Origin: Mechercharimyces sp. CAU 1602
Lineage (GTDB): Bacteria > Bacillota > Bacilli > Thermoactinomycetales > JANTPT01
NCBI RefSeq assembly: GCF_024753565.1
Contig: NZ_JANTPT010000004.1
Span: 1 to 64,000, forward strand
Direction of reading: 5' to 3'
DNA length: 64,000 nt
Shown: positions 34,082 through 43,689 of the stretch, one piece after another
Layout: every line of letters begins with the position of its first letter
How positions within the stretch are numbered: the stretch's first letter is position 1
The notes under the pieces: model-generated
What the model saw: only the letters and a program-made list of their open reading frames with translations
Database searches by the model: none
Told to the model about the DNA's origin: nothing
Program-made: the position numbers and the translations under genes

Positions 34082-35368
34082 TCATGCTTTCGTCAACTCA
34101 GACTCAGTTTCTTGCTGAGGACGACGCTTCTCCCGATCTAACTGCTTCGGTTCCAAGTTAAGCTCTTCTTCCGTCATCAATGCAGCAACCCCTGTCGTCT
34201 TACCTTTCGATTGAGCGCAGTACTCACACTCACTAGCATCATGTGATTTGTAGGAGCTCGGTTCAGGATAAGAAGTGATCACCCCTTCAAAATTGCGTAA
34301 AATGGTTTTGTCCGAGCTTTGTGAGACGATATAATTAGGTGCGACAGGAATTTTACCACCACCACCAGGAGCATCCACTACAAAGGTTGGGACAGCATAC
34401 CCCGAAGTGTGTCCCCGTAAATACTCCATGATCTCCAACCCTTTGGAAATCGGGGCCCGGAAGTGTCCAATCCCTTCTGATAAGTCACATTGGTATAGAT
34501 AATATGGACGCACCCGAATTTTAACGAGCTCTTGCATCAACTTCTTCATCAAATGAGGACAATCATTAATACCTGCTAAAATAACCGTCTGATTACCCAA
34601 TGGTACTCCTGCATCAGCTAGCATTTCACACGCCTTTTTCGCCTCAGGAGTCAACTCTTTGGGGTGGTTAAAATGAGTATTGAGCCAAACGGGATGGTAT
34701 TTACGCAAGAGATTGCACAAATTTTCAGTAATGCGTTGCGGAAATACAACTGGGGCGCGCGTGCCGATGCGAATAATCTCCACATGGGGAATCTCACGCA
34801 AGTTCTTTAAGAGGTACTCCAATATCTTGTCATTAACCAGCAAACCATCGCCCCCAGACAAAAGTACATCACGTACCTCTGGGGTGTTACGAATATATTC
34901 AATACAAGCATCCATCTGTTTGCGAGGAACACCCATACCAATTTGTCCTGAAAAACGACGGCGTGTACAATAGCGACAATACATCGAGCATTGATTCGTA
35001 ATAAGGAAGAGAACCCGATCCGGATAACGATGTGTCAATCCTGGCGCTGGGGAATCCGTATCCTCTAACAAAGGATCCGCCATATCATATTGCGTCTGCA
35101 TCAACTCTCCTGAGATAGGAACCGATTGCATGCGCACCGGGTCATTGGGATCGTTTTCATCCATGAGAAGTGCATAGTAGGGCGTAATGTTAAGCGGAAT
35201 TGTCTGCTTGGCGATTTTTACTCCCTCTGTCTCTGCTGGTGTCAGATTGATCACTTTTTGCAGATCATCCATGTTTCGAATCGTGTGCGTCAGTTGCCAT
35301 AACCAATCATTCCATTGCTCTTCGGTTACATCTTTCCAAAGTTCTATTTCACGCCAATCTCTCATCAT
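34082..35368 (-). CDS. kamA: Lysine 2,3-aminomutase
   Basis: 428 aa, the typical KamA length. Radical SAM motif NQCSMYCRYCTRRRF (CxxxCxxC), PLP-binding Lys in DAPGGGGKIPVAPNY, and the C-terminal Cys pair CEYCAQSK used for zinc and dimer contacts. It converts L-lysine to beta-lysine, the first step of lysine fermentation (or of acetyl-beta-lysine osmolyte synthesis). Position between kdd and the kamDE accessory genes favours catabolism. Confidence 0.92.
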   Translation of the reverse strand: MMRDWREIELWKDVTEEQWNDWLWQLTHTIRNMDDLQKVINLTPAETEGVKIAKQTIPLNITPYYALLMDENDPNDPVRMQSVPISGELMQTQYDMADPLLEDTDSPAPGLTHRYPDRVLFLITNQCSMYCRYCTRRRFSGQIGMGVPRKQMDACIEYIRNTPEVRDVLLSGGDGLLVNDKILEYLLKNLREIPHVEIIRIGTRAPVVFPQRITENLCNLLRKYHPVWLNTHFNHPKELTPEAKKACEMLADAGVPLGNQTVILAGINDCPHLMKKLMQELVKIRVRPYYLYQCDLSEGIGHFRAPISKGLEIMEYLRGHTSGYAVPTFVVDAPGGGGKIPVAPNYIVSQSSDKTILRNFEGVITSYPEPSSYKSHDASECEYCAQSKGKTTGVAALMTEEELNLEPKQLDREKRRPQQETESELTKA

Positions 35369-35390
35369 TCATTCCCCTCTCTTTTTTCCG

Positions 35391-36464
35391 TTATCTAGGA
35401 TTCACGCCATCCGCAACGCCATAGCGCCTTCTAAACAAATGGAGTAACCCCTGGTGCTGTCGCAACGTGTTTAATGCTAACTGCGCATGCCCCTGAGCAT
35501 AACCATTTCCTATCAGGAGGTGTACATCTTTTCCTACTCCTTCCGCTCCAAGCGAAGCAGCAGTAAATCGAACCGCTGTGCTAAAGAAGTAAACCGCCCC
35601 CCCTGTGCGTGTTGCCAAAATCGAAGAAAGTTCAGTATCTGCAACATTAACACAATTGATAGTGATGTCCGCTAATTCGCCTGCGGTAGCATCATGCACT
35701 GCCTGCAAGACAGCTACGGGATCAGTGGCATCCACGTGTAATACCTCATCAGCCAGATCGAGCTCGGCTATCTCCCTGCATGCAGTCGAATGAGCTTCCA
35801 ATGCGAGGACTCGCCCTCGTAGCCCAGCCTGCTTCTTCGCGTGATATAAACTTAAAAGACCCGATTTACCTCCTGCTCCTAATACAGCGACCGTCTGACC
35901 TGCGCGTACCCAGCGCGCTGTCTGAGCCGGAGCTCCACATACATCCAAAGCAGCTAATGCCACCCGTTCTGGTAAATCGTGCGGAAGGCGTGCATACGGT
36001 CCGCTCGCGAACAGTATTGCTTTTCCCCTTACTGCTATTTGACCCGTGTTCATATCTACCTCATCAATCTGGTCTAGCTGTAGGGGTGTAAGCGTAAGAG
36101 AAACCAGGGTGGCGATGGTATCACCGCACTGTAGCTGTGAGCCAGGGAAATGAGTACCCTTTTCCAGCACTCGCCCCAACAACATCCCCCCTGAGCCAGT
36201 AACAGGATTATGCATTTTCCCCCGTTCGGAGACAATCTGAAGAATCTTCTCTTTTACCTGCTCAGAATCGCCAGCCGCCTCCTGTTTCAGCTGTACAAAG
36301 GAAGCGGAATCAATATTTAGCCGCTCCACGTCCAGTAACAGTTCATTATCATGACAAATAGGCGTTGCATCCAACTTCCATGCTGGTTGCGGTAATACGC
36401 CTATGGGCTCCACTACCCGATGAAGCCCATACCTATCCCCTAGTCCCATCCTTTCACCTCTCAT
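35391..36464 (-). CDS. kdd: L-erythro-3,5-diaminohexanoate dehydrogenase
   Basis: 357 aa. Opens GDRYGLHRVVEPIGVLPQPA, which is characteristic of Kdd, and has a Rossmann motif VAVLGAGGKSGLLSLYHAK (about 195). It oxidatively deaminates 3,5-diaminohexanoate to 5-amino-3-oxohexanoate with NAD(P)+, the step after KamDE. First gene of the operon; a sigma-54 promoter lies 35 bp upstream. The next pathway genes (kce, kal) are not in the window. Confidence 0.85.
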   Translation of the reverse strand: MRGERMGLGDRYGLHRVVEPIGVLPQPAWKLDATPICHDNELLLDVERLNIDSASFVQLKQEAAGDSEQVKEKILQIVSERGKMHNPVTGSGGMLLGRVLEKGTHFPGSQLQCGDTIATLVSLTLTPLQLDQIDEVDMNTGQIAVRGKAILFASGPYARLPHDLPERVALAALDVCGAPAQTARWVRAGQTVAVLGAGGKSGLLSLYHAKKQAGLRGRVLALEAHSTACREIAELDLADEVLHVDATDPVAVLQAVHDATAGELADITINCVNVADTELSSILATRTGGAVYFFSTAVRFTAASLGAEGVGKDVHLLIGNGYAQGHAQLALNTLRQHQGLLHLFRRRYGVADGVNPR

Positions 36465-36498
36465 CTATGGTCCATTTGGATCTTTCATTAATCTTAAT

Positions 36499-36517
36499 AT
36501 TGCAAGAATAATGCCAA
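36499..36517 (-). promoter_or_regulatory. Sigma-54 (SigL) promoter of the lysine operon
   Basis: On the minus strand TTGGCA, six bases, TTGCA: the -24 GG and -12 GC elements have the exact consensus spacing. The kdd ATG lies 35 bp downstream, and the cognate-looking activator gene ends 150 bp upstream. Confidence 0.85.
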
Positions 36518-36669
36518 TAAATGAGGGACTGAAATATTTTTTCTCGATCCCTTCCCACACCGCTCCTTTTTTCACCTCTAAGGTTTTTCGTTAACCCTTT
36601 TTTTGCACCCATATCTCCACTCATGCGTCTCTTTCTCTTTCCTTACTGCCGAAAATTAAGCATTGATTT

Positions 36670-38085
36670 TCAGTCTGTACTCTTTTCCTTAGAGAGTCCC
36701 CACTTTTTCATCTTATACTGCAGTGTTTGTCGCGGTATCTCCAGCACTTGTGCCGCTTTAACAATATTGCCTGCCTCTTTCTGCAACGCTTGTCGAATCA
36801 TTTTCTCTTCTAGCTCTTGCACCGCTTCTCGTAGTGGCTGAAAAGATAACGTCTTTTGTCGTTTTTCTTCCGGGGAGTGTACAATATGAGCAGGTAAATG
36901 TTTTGACTCAATCCACTCCCCCTCCACCAAATTCATCGCCCCTTCAACAGCATGTTTTAGCTCGCGCACATTCCCAGGCCAGTCATAGCGCTGAAAGATT
37001 TGACCCACATCGGTAGTGATACCTCGCACACGTTTTTGAAAGCGTTCGTTGTACGAAGAGATAAAAAAACGCGTTAATAAAGGCAAATCCTCCATTCGCT
37101 CACGCAGAGGTGGCAGGGTGATTCGAACCACCTGAATACGATAGTAGAGATCTGACCGCAACTGACCGGTGCGAATACTTTCCTCTGGATCCTGATTGGT
37201 GGCAACCAAGAGACGAGCTCGTGCAGTCCGTTCTTTAAGATCACCCACTCGACGCACGACGCCCTCCTCTAATACCCGCAGTAGTTTTGCTTGTAATTCT
37301 ATGGGCATGGCATGTAATTCATCTAAAAAAAGAGTGCCACCATCTGCTAACTCAAATAAACCCGCACGATCCTCCGCTCCTGTAAATGCTCCCCTCACCG
37401 TTCCAAACAATAACCCCTCCAGTAGGGAAGCCGGTATCGCAGCGCAATTTTGTACAACAAGGGACGTATGTCGCTCATTTGAGAGACGGTGAATCATTTG
37501 CACAATCAACTCCTTGCCCGTTCCCGTCTCTCCAACTACCAATACCGGCGAGCTTGTCTGCGCCGCTTTTTGTGCTCGATCCAATGCCTGCTCCATCTTT
37601 TCACTCTGAGTGATGATAGGTTCACGATCAACAGCGCCCGACTGCATGAAAACCCGTTTTTTCTTCCCTCTCTCCCTAATCTCAGTCTGTAGCTGCCTAA
37701 CTTGTTCGGATAGATTTTTCACATACGTGATATCTTTTGCAATCTCCAGCGCCCCTACCAATTTTCCTTCAATATAAAGTGGAACCGTCCTATTGATCGT
37801 TACAATCTGTTTTCCATAACGATTCGTATACATTTGCTGTTGATGATTAATTGCTCGTCCACAGTCGAGGACTTGTAACAAGGTACTCGTTTTTTGATTG
37901 AGTGAAGGAAACACATCTAAAATATACGCTCCTGTTACTTCCTCTACACTTAATCCGTCCAATGTAGCTGCCATATCATTGTAGAAAAGGGTTATCCCCT
38001 CTTTATCTACGATGTGAATACCATCATCAATACGCTGTAATACCAATGGATATAGTTGATTGATCCATTCATCTTTTCCTGTCAC
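36670..38085 (-). CDS. Sigma-54-dependent activator with PAS domain
   Basis: 471 aa. PAS sensor (about 10-120), then an AAA+ domain with Walker A VLVVGETGTGKELIVQMIH, the sigma-54 contact loop FGTVRGAFTGAED, Walker B GGTLFLDELHAM and R-finger region. A Fis-type helix-turn-helix ends the chain (NIVKAAQVLEIPRQTLQYKM). It belongs to the RocR/KamR-like group with an N-terminal ligand sensor. It presumably senses lysine or a pathway intermediate and drives the promoter at 36499-36517. No receiver domain is present. Confidence 0.88.
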   Translation of the reverse strand: MTGKDEWINQLYPLVLQRIDDGIHIVDKEGITLFYNDMAATLDGLSVEEVTGAYILDVFPSLNQKTSTLLQVLDCGRAINHQQQMYTNRYGKQIVTINRTVPLYIEGKLVGALEIAKDITYVKNLSEQVRQLQTEIRERGKKKRVFMQSGAVDREPIITQSEKMEQALDRAQKAAQTSSPVLVVGETGTGKELIVQMIHRLSNERHTSLVVQNCAAIPASLLEGLLFGTVRGAFTGAEDRAGLFELADGGTLFLDELHAMPIELQAKLLRVLEEGVVRRVGDLKERTARARLLVATNQDPEESIRTGQLRSDLYYRIQVVRITLPPLRERMEDLPLLTRFFISSYNERFQKRVRGITTDVGQIFQRYDWPGNVRELKHAVEGAMNLVEGEWIESKHLPAHIVHSPEEKRQKTLSFQPLREAVQELEEKMIRQALQKEAGNIVKAAQVLEIPRQTLQYKMKKWGLSKEKSTD

Positions 38086-38205
38086 CTTCCTCGCCTCCTC
38101 TTGTGCTCATTTATTAGCACTAGGTGCCAAAATATTGTCACACTTTATCTAGATAGCTTCTCCACCAACGGAGAAGCTTCCTCTCTTCCATAAGATTAGC
38201 ATGAG

Positions 38206-38236
38206 AAAAAGGCGATAGCCTTATGGAGCCATCGCC
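38206..38236 (-). terminator. Terminator downstream of yunB
   Basis: Minus strand GGCGATGGC ... GCTATCGCC (one G-U pair) followed by five T, 17 bp past the yunB stop. Confidence 0.8.
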
Positions 38237-38252
38237 CTTTCGCCACACTATC

Positions 38253-39008
38253 TTATGGAACGGGTACAATCGGGATAGGAGCTCTCTCTCCTGTACCCTT
38301 TTCTTCCCCTTCGTTTTGATAATTATAATAATTATCGGGAACTTCACCCGCGATTACATGTTGAGCAATAGGATAATCAAACTCTATCGAAAGATTGCTA
38401 TTTTCATGACTAGGAAAAAGAATTTCCAAATCTGCACGTACTTTTACTTCAATCCGAACCGCAACCATATTGATACCGACCGGCTCATAATAGGCTGCCA
38501 TGTTTACATGAGAAGACCCTTTAGGCCAGAACTGAAAAGGGATCTCTGGGCCTTTATCCACTAAAAAAGCACTATCTGTGATCGATCCAATCGGAATCCC
38601 CATATCTTTCATGCTCGCTTTCCTTAACTCCTCTCGTACCCCCTCTGTTATACTCTCATATATTTGAGACTGTAAATATTGATCTACTTGCAAGCTCCTC
38701 ACTATACCTTCTTCATCCTTGTCAACCACCATCGCCTCATTCATTTTTTCACCTATGTCTTCTTTCATCTTCTTTACACCGTTATTCATGGCTCCTTGCG
38801 CAATTTGTTTCACTTCTGAGCGCGCCATTTTAACGAGCGTCTCCTCTACCTTTTGTTCAAATATATATATAAATGGAAAGGAGAGTATAAACAGAAAGAA
38901 ACCACAAAAGACAAGCAGTTTAAATGGGTTTCGAATCCGCATAGGATGAAAGTGCAAGCGAATGAAGGGACGTGCACGAACTGGGCGTGGACGTTTACGA
39001 AATCGCAT
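38253..39008 (-). CDS. yunB: Sporulation protein YunB
   Basis: 251 aa. Very basic N-terminus (MRFRKRPRPVRARPF), one membrane anchor (about 30-50), then the YunB pattern: EVKQIAQGAMNNGVKK, GIVRSLQVDQYLQSQI, GIPIGSITDSAFLVDKGPEI, and VRADLEILFP, with an extended acidic tail. In B. subtilis yunB is a sigma-E gene of the mother cell. Monocistronic with its own terminator. Confidence 0.85.
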   Translation of the reverse strand: MRFRKRPRPVRARPFIRLHFHPMRIRNPFKLLVFCGFFLFILSFPFIYIFEQKVEETLVKMARSEVKQIAQGAMNNGVKKMKEDIGEKMNEAMVVDKDEEGIVRSLQVDQYLQSQIYESITEGVREELRKASMKDMGIPIGSITDSAFLVDKGPEIPFQFWPKGSSHVNMAAYYEPVGINMVAVRIEVKVRADLEILFPSHENSNLSIEFDYPIAQHVIAGEVPDNYYNYQNEGEEKGTGERAPIPIVPVP

Positions 39009-39199
39009 TCTCTCACCCCCCTTTGTCCCATTCTATTCAGCAAAGGCTGTCCAATTGCATCATTAGCTACAATTCTCCCCTTTTCTCATTACATTACAGT
39101 CACATTACATCGACTTTACGTTTCCATGTTTCTCGTCACAACGCTCTCTATACCAGCTATAATGTACTTATAGTAAATAATTAAGAGGAGCTGAAAATA

Positions 39200-39292
39200 A
39201 TGAACCAAGTGATTGGACTCTGCTACGCCTCAGCCTTTAGTTTCCCGCTCTGGCTACTATTCTTTGTCGCCATTCGCACGTTCATCGCCTAA
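39200..39292 (+). CDS. Single-helix small membrane peptide (30 aa)
   Basis: GAGGAGCTGAAAATA precedes the ATG. The peptide MNQVIGLCYASAFSFPLWLL continues as one hydrophobic helix ending FIA. A strong terminator begins at its stop codon, so it is a compact transcription unit. I do not recognise it. It may be a sporulation-associated or stress small protein. Confidence 0.5.
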   Translation: MNQVIGLCYASAFSFPLWLLFFVAIRTFIA

Positions 39293-39329
39293 TGAAGAAG
39301 GGGGATCCACTTCATTAGGCTCTTTTTTT
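39288..39329 (+). terminator. Terminator at the end of the 30-aa ORF
   Basis: CCTAATGAAG (39288-39297) / CTTCATTAGG (39310-39319) stem followed by CTC-T7. The left arm includes the stop codon of the small ORF. Confidence 0.85.
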
Positions 39330-39585
39330 ATGCTCCCATTCTCTTACATAATTATATTGAAAATTTTCCCTTACATAACGAATTTCAGCATATTATTTGA
39401 CTAATCTTAAAACATTTTTCTCAAACTTCTTCAAGGGGTCGACAACTTTAGTGAAAACATGTTTAAATAGAATATAGATAAATATGTGTGCGGCAACTAG
39501 GCAATAGATGTTAATATCTATTGTTTCCACCTAAAACGATATTCTAACTATGATAGAATCGGCCGCCCTAGCAGAGGAGGATTGG

Positions 39586-40641
39586 ATGAAAAAACGAAAT
39601 TTCATTGCAATCATTGCTACGGTTTGCTTCTTATCCTCTACCTTTCCTTCTTCCCTATCTTATGCTAATGAAGGTAAGGAAAAGATCGAAGATGAGCTAC
39701 AAGAGATCCAAGGGGATAAAGACAAAAAGCAAGAGGATATTAAGTCGATTGAAAGCAACCTAGATAAGCAAAAAAAGCAGCTGCAAGAAACAGAACAGCA
39801 GATCCACGATAAACAAAAAGAGATTGACAGCCAAGAAGAAAAGTTGAAGAAACGTCAAAAACAAGTTGAAAAATACCGTAAGGTTCTACATGGTCGCCTT
39901 GCCGACATTTACAAAAGAGGGGAGATGGCGGATTTAGCCACGTTATTAGAAGCGGACTCCTTCTCTGAATTTCTGAGCACGTACGAAACAATCTTACTCG
40001 TACTGGACAAAGACGAAAATCTTTTTGAAAAAGAGCGTAAGCAAGAAGAGGCGATTGTGAAAATTAAGAAAAAGCTTGAAGAAGAGCAGACAGAGTATAA
40101 GAAAATGCAGGCTGAGGGTAAAAAATCCTTTGAAGAGTATAAAGATAAGCTCACCAAAAGCAAATCTGAATTGGCCAGTATAGAAAAGAAAGAGAATAAT
40201 ATTGAAGCTGATTTACAGAAAATCCGGATCCAGGAGATTAAGTCTGGAAACTTCAAGTTTAAAGGGCCTATGCAGAAGCCCGCAAATGCCCCCATCAGTT
40301 CTAACTATGGTTGGCGTACAAATCCCTATCCACAGATGCATGCAGGTATCGACTATAACGGAGATACTGGGGATCCCATCTATGCCGCCGCAGAAGGCAT
40401 TGTCGTCCGCAGTGAGCCCGCATCTGGGTACGGGTATGTCGTTCAAATCGATCACGGAGAAGGCATCGTTAGCTTATATGCGCACATGTGGTCTTGGGAT
40501 GTTACCGTCAAAAAAGGAGAATATGTAAAAAAAGGACAGGTGATTGGCAAAATGGGTAACAATGGTCAATCTACCGGTTCCCATCTCCACTTTGAAGTTC
40601 AAAAGAATAATCAGCGTGTTAATCCAGCACCTTACATGTAA
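39586..40641 (+). CDS. M23 peptidase with coiled coil (EnvC-like murein hydrolase)
   Basis: 351 aa from ATG 39586, chosen for AGAGGAGG 7 bases upstream. Signal peptide (KKRNFIAIIATVCFLSS...SYA), then a long Lys/Glu/Gln-rich coiled coil (about 30-215), then a LytM/M23 domain with SNYGWRTNPYPQMHAGIDY, GYGYVVQIDHGEGIVSLYAH and STGSHLHFEVQ. This keeps the zinc-binding H...D and HxH residues of an active lysostaphin-type peptidase. It acts on peptidoglycan cross-links or activates other hydrolases outside the cell. Confidence 0.88.
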   Translation: MKKRNFIAIIATVCFLSSTFPSSLSYANEGKEKIEDELQEIQGDKDKKQEDIKSIESNLDKQKKQLQETEQQIHDKQKEIDSQEEKLKKRQKQVEKYRKVLHGRLADIYKRGEMADLATLLEADSFSEFLSTYETILLVLDKDENLFEKERKQEEAIVKIKKKLEEEQTEYKKMQAEGKKSFEEYKDKLTKSKSELASIEKKENNIEADLQKIRIQEIKSGNFKFKGPMQKPANAPISSNYGWRTNPYPQMHAGIDYNGDTGDPIYAAAEGIVVRSEPASGYGYVVQIDHGEGIVSLYAHMWSWDVTVKKGEYVKKGQVIGKMGNNGQSTGSHLHFEVQKNNQRVNPAPYM

Positions 40642-40655
40642 GTATATTAGGAAAT

Positions 40656-40679
40656 GGGAGCCTCTCGGCTCCCTTTTTT
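40656..40679 (+). terminator. Terminator after the M23 gene
   Basis: GGGAGCC / GGCTCCC stem followed by T6, just before the 3' end of argS. Confidence 0.85.
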
Positions 40680-40682
40680 GTT

Positions 40683-42353
40683 TTACATCTTCTCTGGTGC
40701 AGATACACCTATGCTTTTTAATCCATTGATCAACACCTGCTGTATCGCTTGATATAGGGCAAGTCGCGCCTGTGTCACACTAGGATCATCTCCAATGACG
40801 CGATGGGCGTTATAATAGCTGTGGAACAGCGAGGCTAATTCAAAGATATAGCGAATCACGCGATTAGGTGCCATGTTTTCTGCAGCTAATGCTATTTCAG
40901 CCGGAAATTCACCCAGCTTGTTTAAAAGATCATACTCTTGCTCTTCTGTTAATAAATCCCAATCAATCTGATCTGCATCTGGGGTTATGCCTTGCTCACT
41001 TGCTTGTTTTATCACACTGCAAATACGTGCATGAGCGTATTGTACATAAAAAACGGGATTATCATTCGACTGAGATACAGCCAAATCCATATCAAAATCT
41101 AAATGTGTATCAGGGCTTCTCATCGTAAAGAAATAGCGTGTCCCATCGATCCCTACTTCATCTAATAGCTCGGTTAAGGTGACCGCTTTACCCGTTCGTT
41201 TTGACATTTTTACCAGCTCGCCACCTTGATACAGTTTCACCATCTGGGTGATGACGACATCAAAGCGCTCGCTATCATATCCCATCGCCTCGATAAAAGC
41301 GCGCATACGCGCAATGTAACCATGGTGATCGGCTCCCCAAATATTTACAACACGATCAAAGCCACGTTCGAATTTATCTCGGTGATATGCCATATCAGGG
41401 GTGAGGTACGTATATGAACCATCTTGCTTTACTAGTACCCGATCTTTGTCGTCACCAAACTGCGTTGACTTAAACCACAGCGCTCCATCCTGTTCATACG
41501 TATATCCCTTCACATGCAATTCCTTTAATACTTCTTTAATCGCATCTGATTGATACAATGAAGTCTCGCTAAACCAATGATCAAAACGGACGCGATAGCG
41601 ACCCAAATCCTGCTGAATCTTCACCAAAAGTTGTTCCAGACCTTTGGTGCGTAAAACCCCTAACCGCTCTTGTGCCGACAATGCGAGAAGACGCTCTCCT
41701 TCCTCAGCGGCAACTTTCATACCCAACTGACGAATATCTTCACCTCGATACCCATCCTCAGGAAGATGACTCTCTTTTCCCAATGCTTCTAAATAGCGAG
41801 CTTCCAGAGAACGCGCCATCATATCCATCTGGTTGCCAGCGTCATTAATATAATACTCGCGTGTCACCTTATAACCGGCAAGCTCTAATATGTTACTTAA
41901 CGCATCTCCAACTGCAGCTCCTCGTGCATGACCCAGATGTAGGCTCCCTGTTGGATTGGCACTCACATATTCCAATAACACACTTTTACCTGCACCTGTC
42001 GCTGTTTGACCGTACGAGTCCCCTTCTGTTAACACTGTGGGAACAACGTTAGCTAAATAAGACCGATCCATAAAAAAGTTTATAAAACCAGGTCCAGCAA
42101 TCTCCAGCTTGCGAATGAACGCTTTACGCTGGTCAATTTCTGCCACCAACGCCTCCGCAATTTGCCGTGGACTTTTACGTGCCACCTTCACCAACTGCAT
42201 CGCCACATTGGTCGCTAAATCCCCATGCTGTTTCTCTCGTGGCGTTTCTAACGTAATCTCAGGTATCTGGTCTACACTAACGAGGTCGGCCTTTATAATG
42301 GCCTCCCGTATTGCCTCTTTTACCTGTTCATGCACCTTTTCCAACACACTCAT
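40683..42353 (-). CDS. argS: Arginyl-tRNA synthetase
   Basis: 556 aa, class I synthetase: N-terminal Add1-type domain (1-110), HIGH-type motif GSLHLGHARGAAVG, a TWGADHHGYIARM-like stretch reading WGADHHGYIA, KMSKR-type MSKRTGKAVTL, and a DALR anticodon-binding domain ending HSYYNAHRV...INGLKSIGVSAPEKM. It charges tRNA-Arg. Overlaps the end of ywiB by 26 nt, and GGAGG lies upstream of its ATG. Part of the speE-speB-ywiB-argS operon as in Bacillus. Confidence 0.95.
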   Translation of the reverse strand: MSVLEKVHEQVKEAIREAIIKADLVSVDQIPEITLETPREKQHGDLATNVAMQLVKVARKSPRQIAEALVAEIDQRKAFIRKLEIAGPGFINFFMDRSYLANVVPTVLTEGDSYGQTATGAGKSVLLEYVSANPTGSLHLGHARGAAVGDALSNILELAGYKVTREYYINDAGNQMDMMARSLEARYLEALGKESHLPEDGYRGEDIRQLGMKVAAEEGERLLALSAQERLGVLRTKGLEQLLVKIQQDLGRYRVRFDHWFSETSLYQSDAIKEVLKELHVKGYTYEQDGALWFKSTQFGDDKDRVLVKQDGSYTYLTPDMAYHRDKFERGFDRVVNIWGADHHGYIARMRAFIEAMGYDSERFDVVITQMVKLYQGGELVKMSKRTGKAVTLTELLDEVGIDGTRYFFTMRSPDTHLDFDMDLAVSQSNDNPVFYVQYAHARICSVIKQASEQGITPDADQIDWDLLTEEQEYDLLNKLGEFPAEIALAAENMAPNRVIRYIFELASLFHSYYNAHRVIGDDPSVTQARLALYQAIQQVLINGLKSIGVSAPEKM

Positions 42354-42801
42354 CGAGATCAGATACCTCCATCCATTCTATTTTTAAACGATACTCCCCT
42401 AGTGCTTCTTCTCCTACTGTTAATGCGAAAGAGAATGAAATGACCCCTCTCCCATCCACCAGTGTGCGTTCATAAGTATGAGTATGAACAATCATCTCCA
42501 CGGTTCCATTAGGGATTTTCATTAATGAACTACTCTTACTCCCCGGTCGATATGTTTGTCGATAGGAGATCGCACCATGCCGTATGAGAACCACTTCATC
42601 GTGGTTAGCTTTCACAGTTGTCCGTGTCTCCTCCTCCGTACCTTCCTGTTCACGATAACGTAAGAACCAACGCTCTTCTTTATTTTCGAATTGACCTGTC
42701 ACCGTTTGTTGAATCACTTCTTTCTCCTCCATCCCATCCCGGTCGATGGTGGAAGAGATCGTGACACATACCGGTTTCACCGCTCTCTCTCCCTTCGTCA
42801 A
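42328..42801 (-). CDS. ywiB: DUF1934 beta-barrel protein YwiB
   Basis: 157 aa matching YwiB: VTISSTIDRDGMEEK, WFLRYREQEG, and TYERTLVDGRGVISFSFALT near the end. A small lipocalin/streptavidin-like beta-barrel of unknown function that is found just before argS in Bacillales. It starts directly after speB. Confidence 0.85.
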   Translation of the reverse strand: MTKGERAVKPVCVTISSTIDRDGMEEKEVIQQTVTGQFENKEERWFLRYREQEGTEEETRTTVKANHDEVVLIRHGAISYRQTYRPGSKSSSLMKIPNGTVEMIVHTHTYERTLVDGRGVISFSFALTVGEEALGEYRLKIEWMEVSDLDECVGKGA

Positions 42802-43680
42802 CTACCCTTTGAGGAATCCGAGCAACATTTCCCGAATCACCTTAGCCGCTACAACCGCAGTCTGCTCTGTCTGGTCATAATGTGGTGCTACCTCTACCAA
42901 ATCAGCACCCACAATCTGAAGGTCAGCTAACGCCAATTCCTTTACCGCTGCCAATAATTCGCTCGATGAAATACCACCTGGTTCTGGCGTGCCTGTTCCA
43001 GGTGCATAAGCAGGATCTAGTACATCGATATCAATCGTAACATATAGCGGTCGACCTTTGAGTTGAGGTAAGATTTTTTTGAGTGGAGTCAATACCTCAA
43101 AGGGGTAAAAATGAATACCAGCTTCCTTAGCATAGTGAAACTCTTCTCGCGTACCCGAGCGAATCCCTAATTGGAATACATTTTCTGCACCGATCAATTC
43201 CGTAATTTTTCGTAACGGTGTCGCATGAGAATGCTTTTCCCCTTCGTAATCAGTACGCAAATCCGCATGAGCATCCAATTGTAATACCACTAAATCCCCA
43301 TGTTTTTGCACTAACTCCTGGATAATTGGCCACGTTACCAAGTGTTCCCCGCCTAAACCAATCGGGGTTTTCCCTTGCTGTATCACCTGGCGCACAAAGT
43401 GACCAATCTGCTCTTGACTCTTCTCTGGATTGCCAATCGGCAACGGAATATCGCCGGCATCGTAATACTTTACTTCCGATAAGTCTCGATCGAGGGCAGG
43501 ACTATACTCTTCTAATACAAGGGAGACCTCACGGATTCTCTTCGGACCCATACGGGAGCCTGCTCGAAAACTGGCTGTCCAATCCATCGGCATTCCATAT
43601 ATGACTGCCTCTGCCTCTTCTAGCTGATCGGTCGCACCGATAAATACATTGCCTGAATATGCCTCATCAAAGCGCATCAT
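42802..43680 (-). CDS. speB: Agmatinase
   Basis: 292 aa of the arginase/agmatinase family. Mn-binding motifs are IGLGGEHLVTWP, VLQLDAHADLR and VTIDIDVLDPAYAPGTGTPE. It hydrolyses agmatine to putrescine and urea, supplying the SpeE substrate. Ten bp after speE, and followed immediately by ywiB. Confidence 0.93.
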   Translation of the reverse strand: MMRFDEAYSGNVFIGATDQLEEAEAVIYGMPMDWTASFRAGSRMGPKRIREVSLVLEEYSPALDRDLSEVKYYDAGDIPLPIGNPEKSQEQIGHFVRQVIQQGKTPIGLGGEHLVTWPIIQELVQKHGDLVVLQLDAHADLRTDYEGEKHSHATPLRKITELIGAENVFQLGIRSGTREEFHYAKEAGIHFYPFEVLTPLKKILPQLKGRPLYVTIDIDVLDPAYAPGTGTPEPGGISSSELLAAVKELALADLQIVGADLVEVAPHYDQTEQTAVVAAKVIREMLLGFLKG

Positions 43681-43689
43681 CTATCGCTC

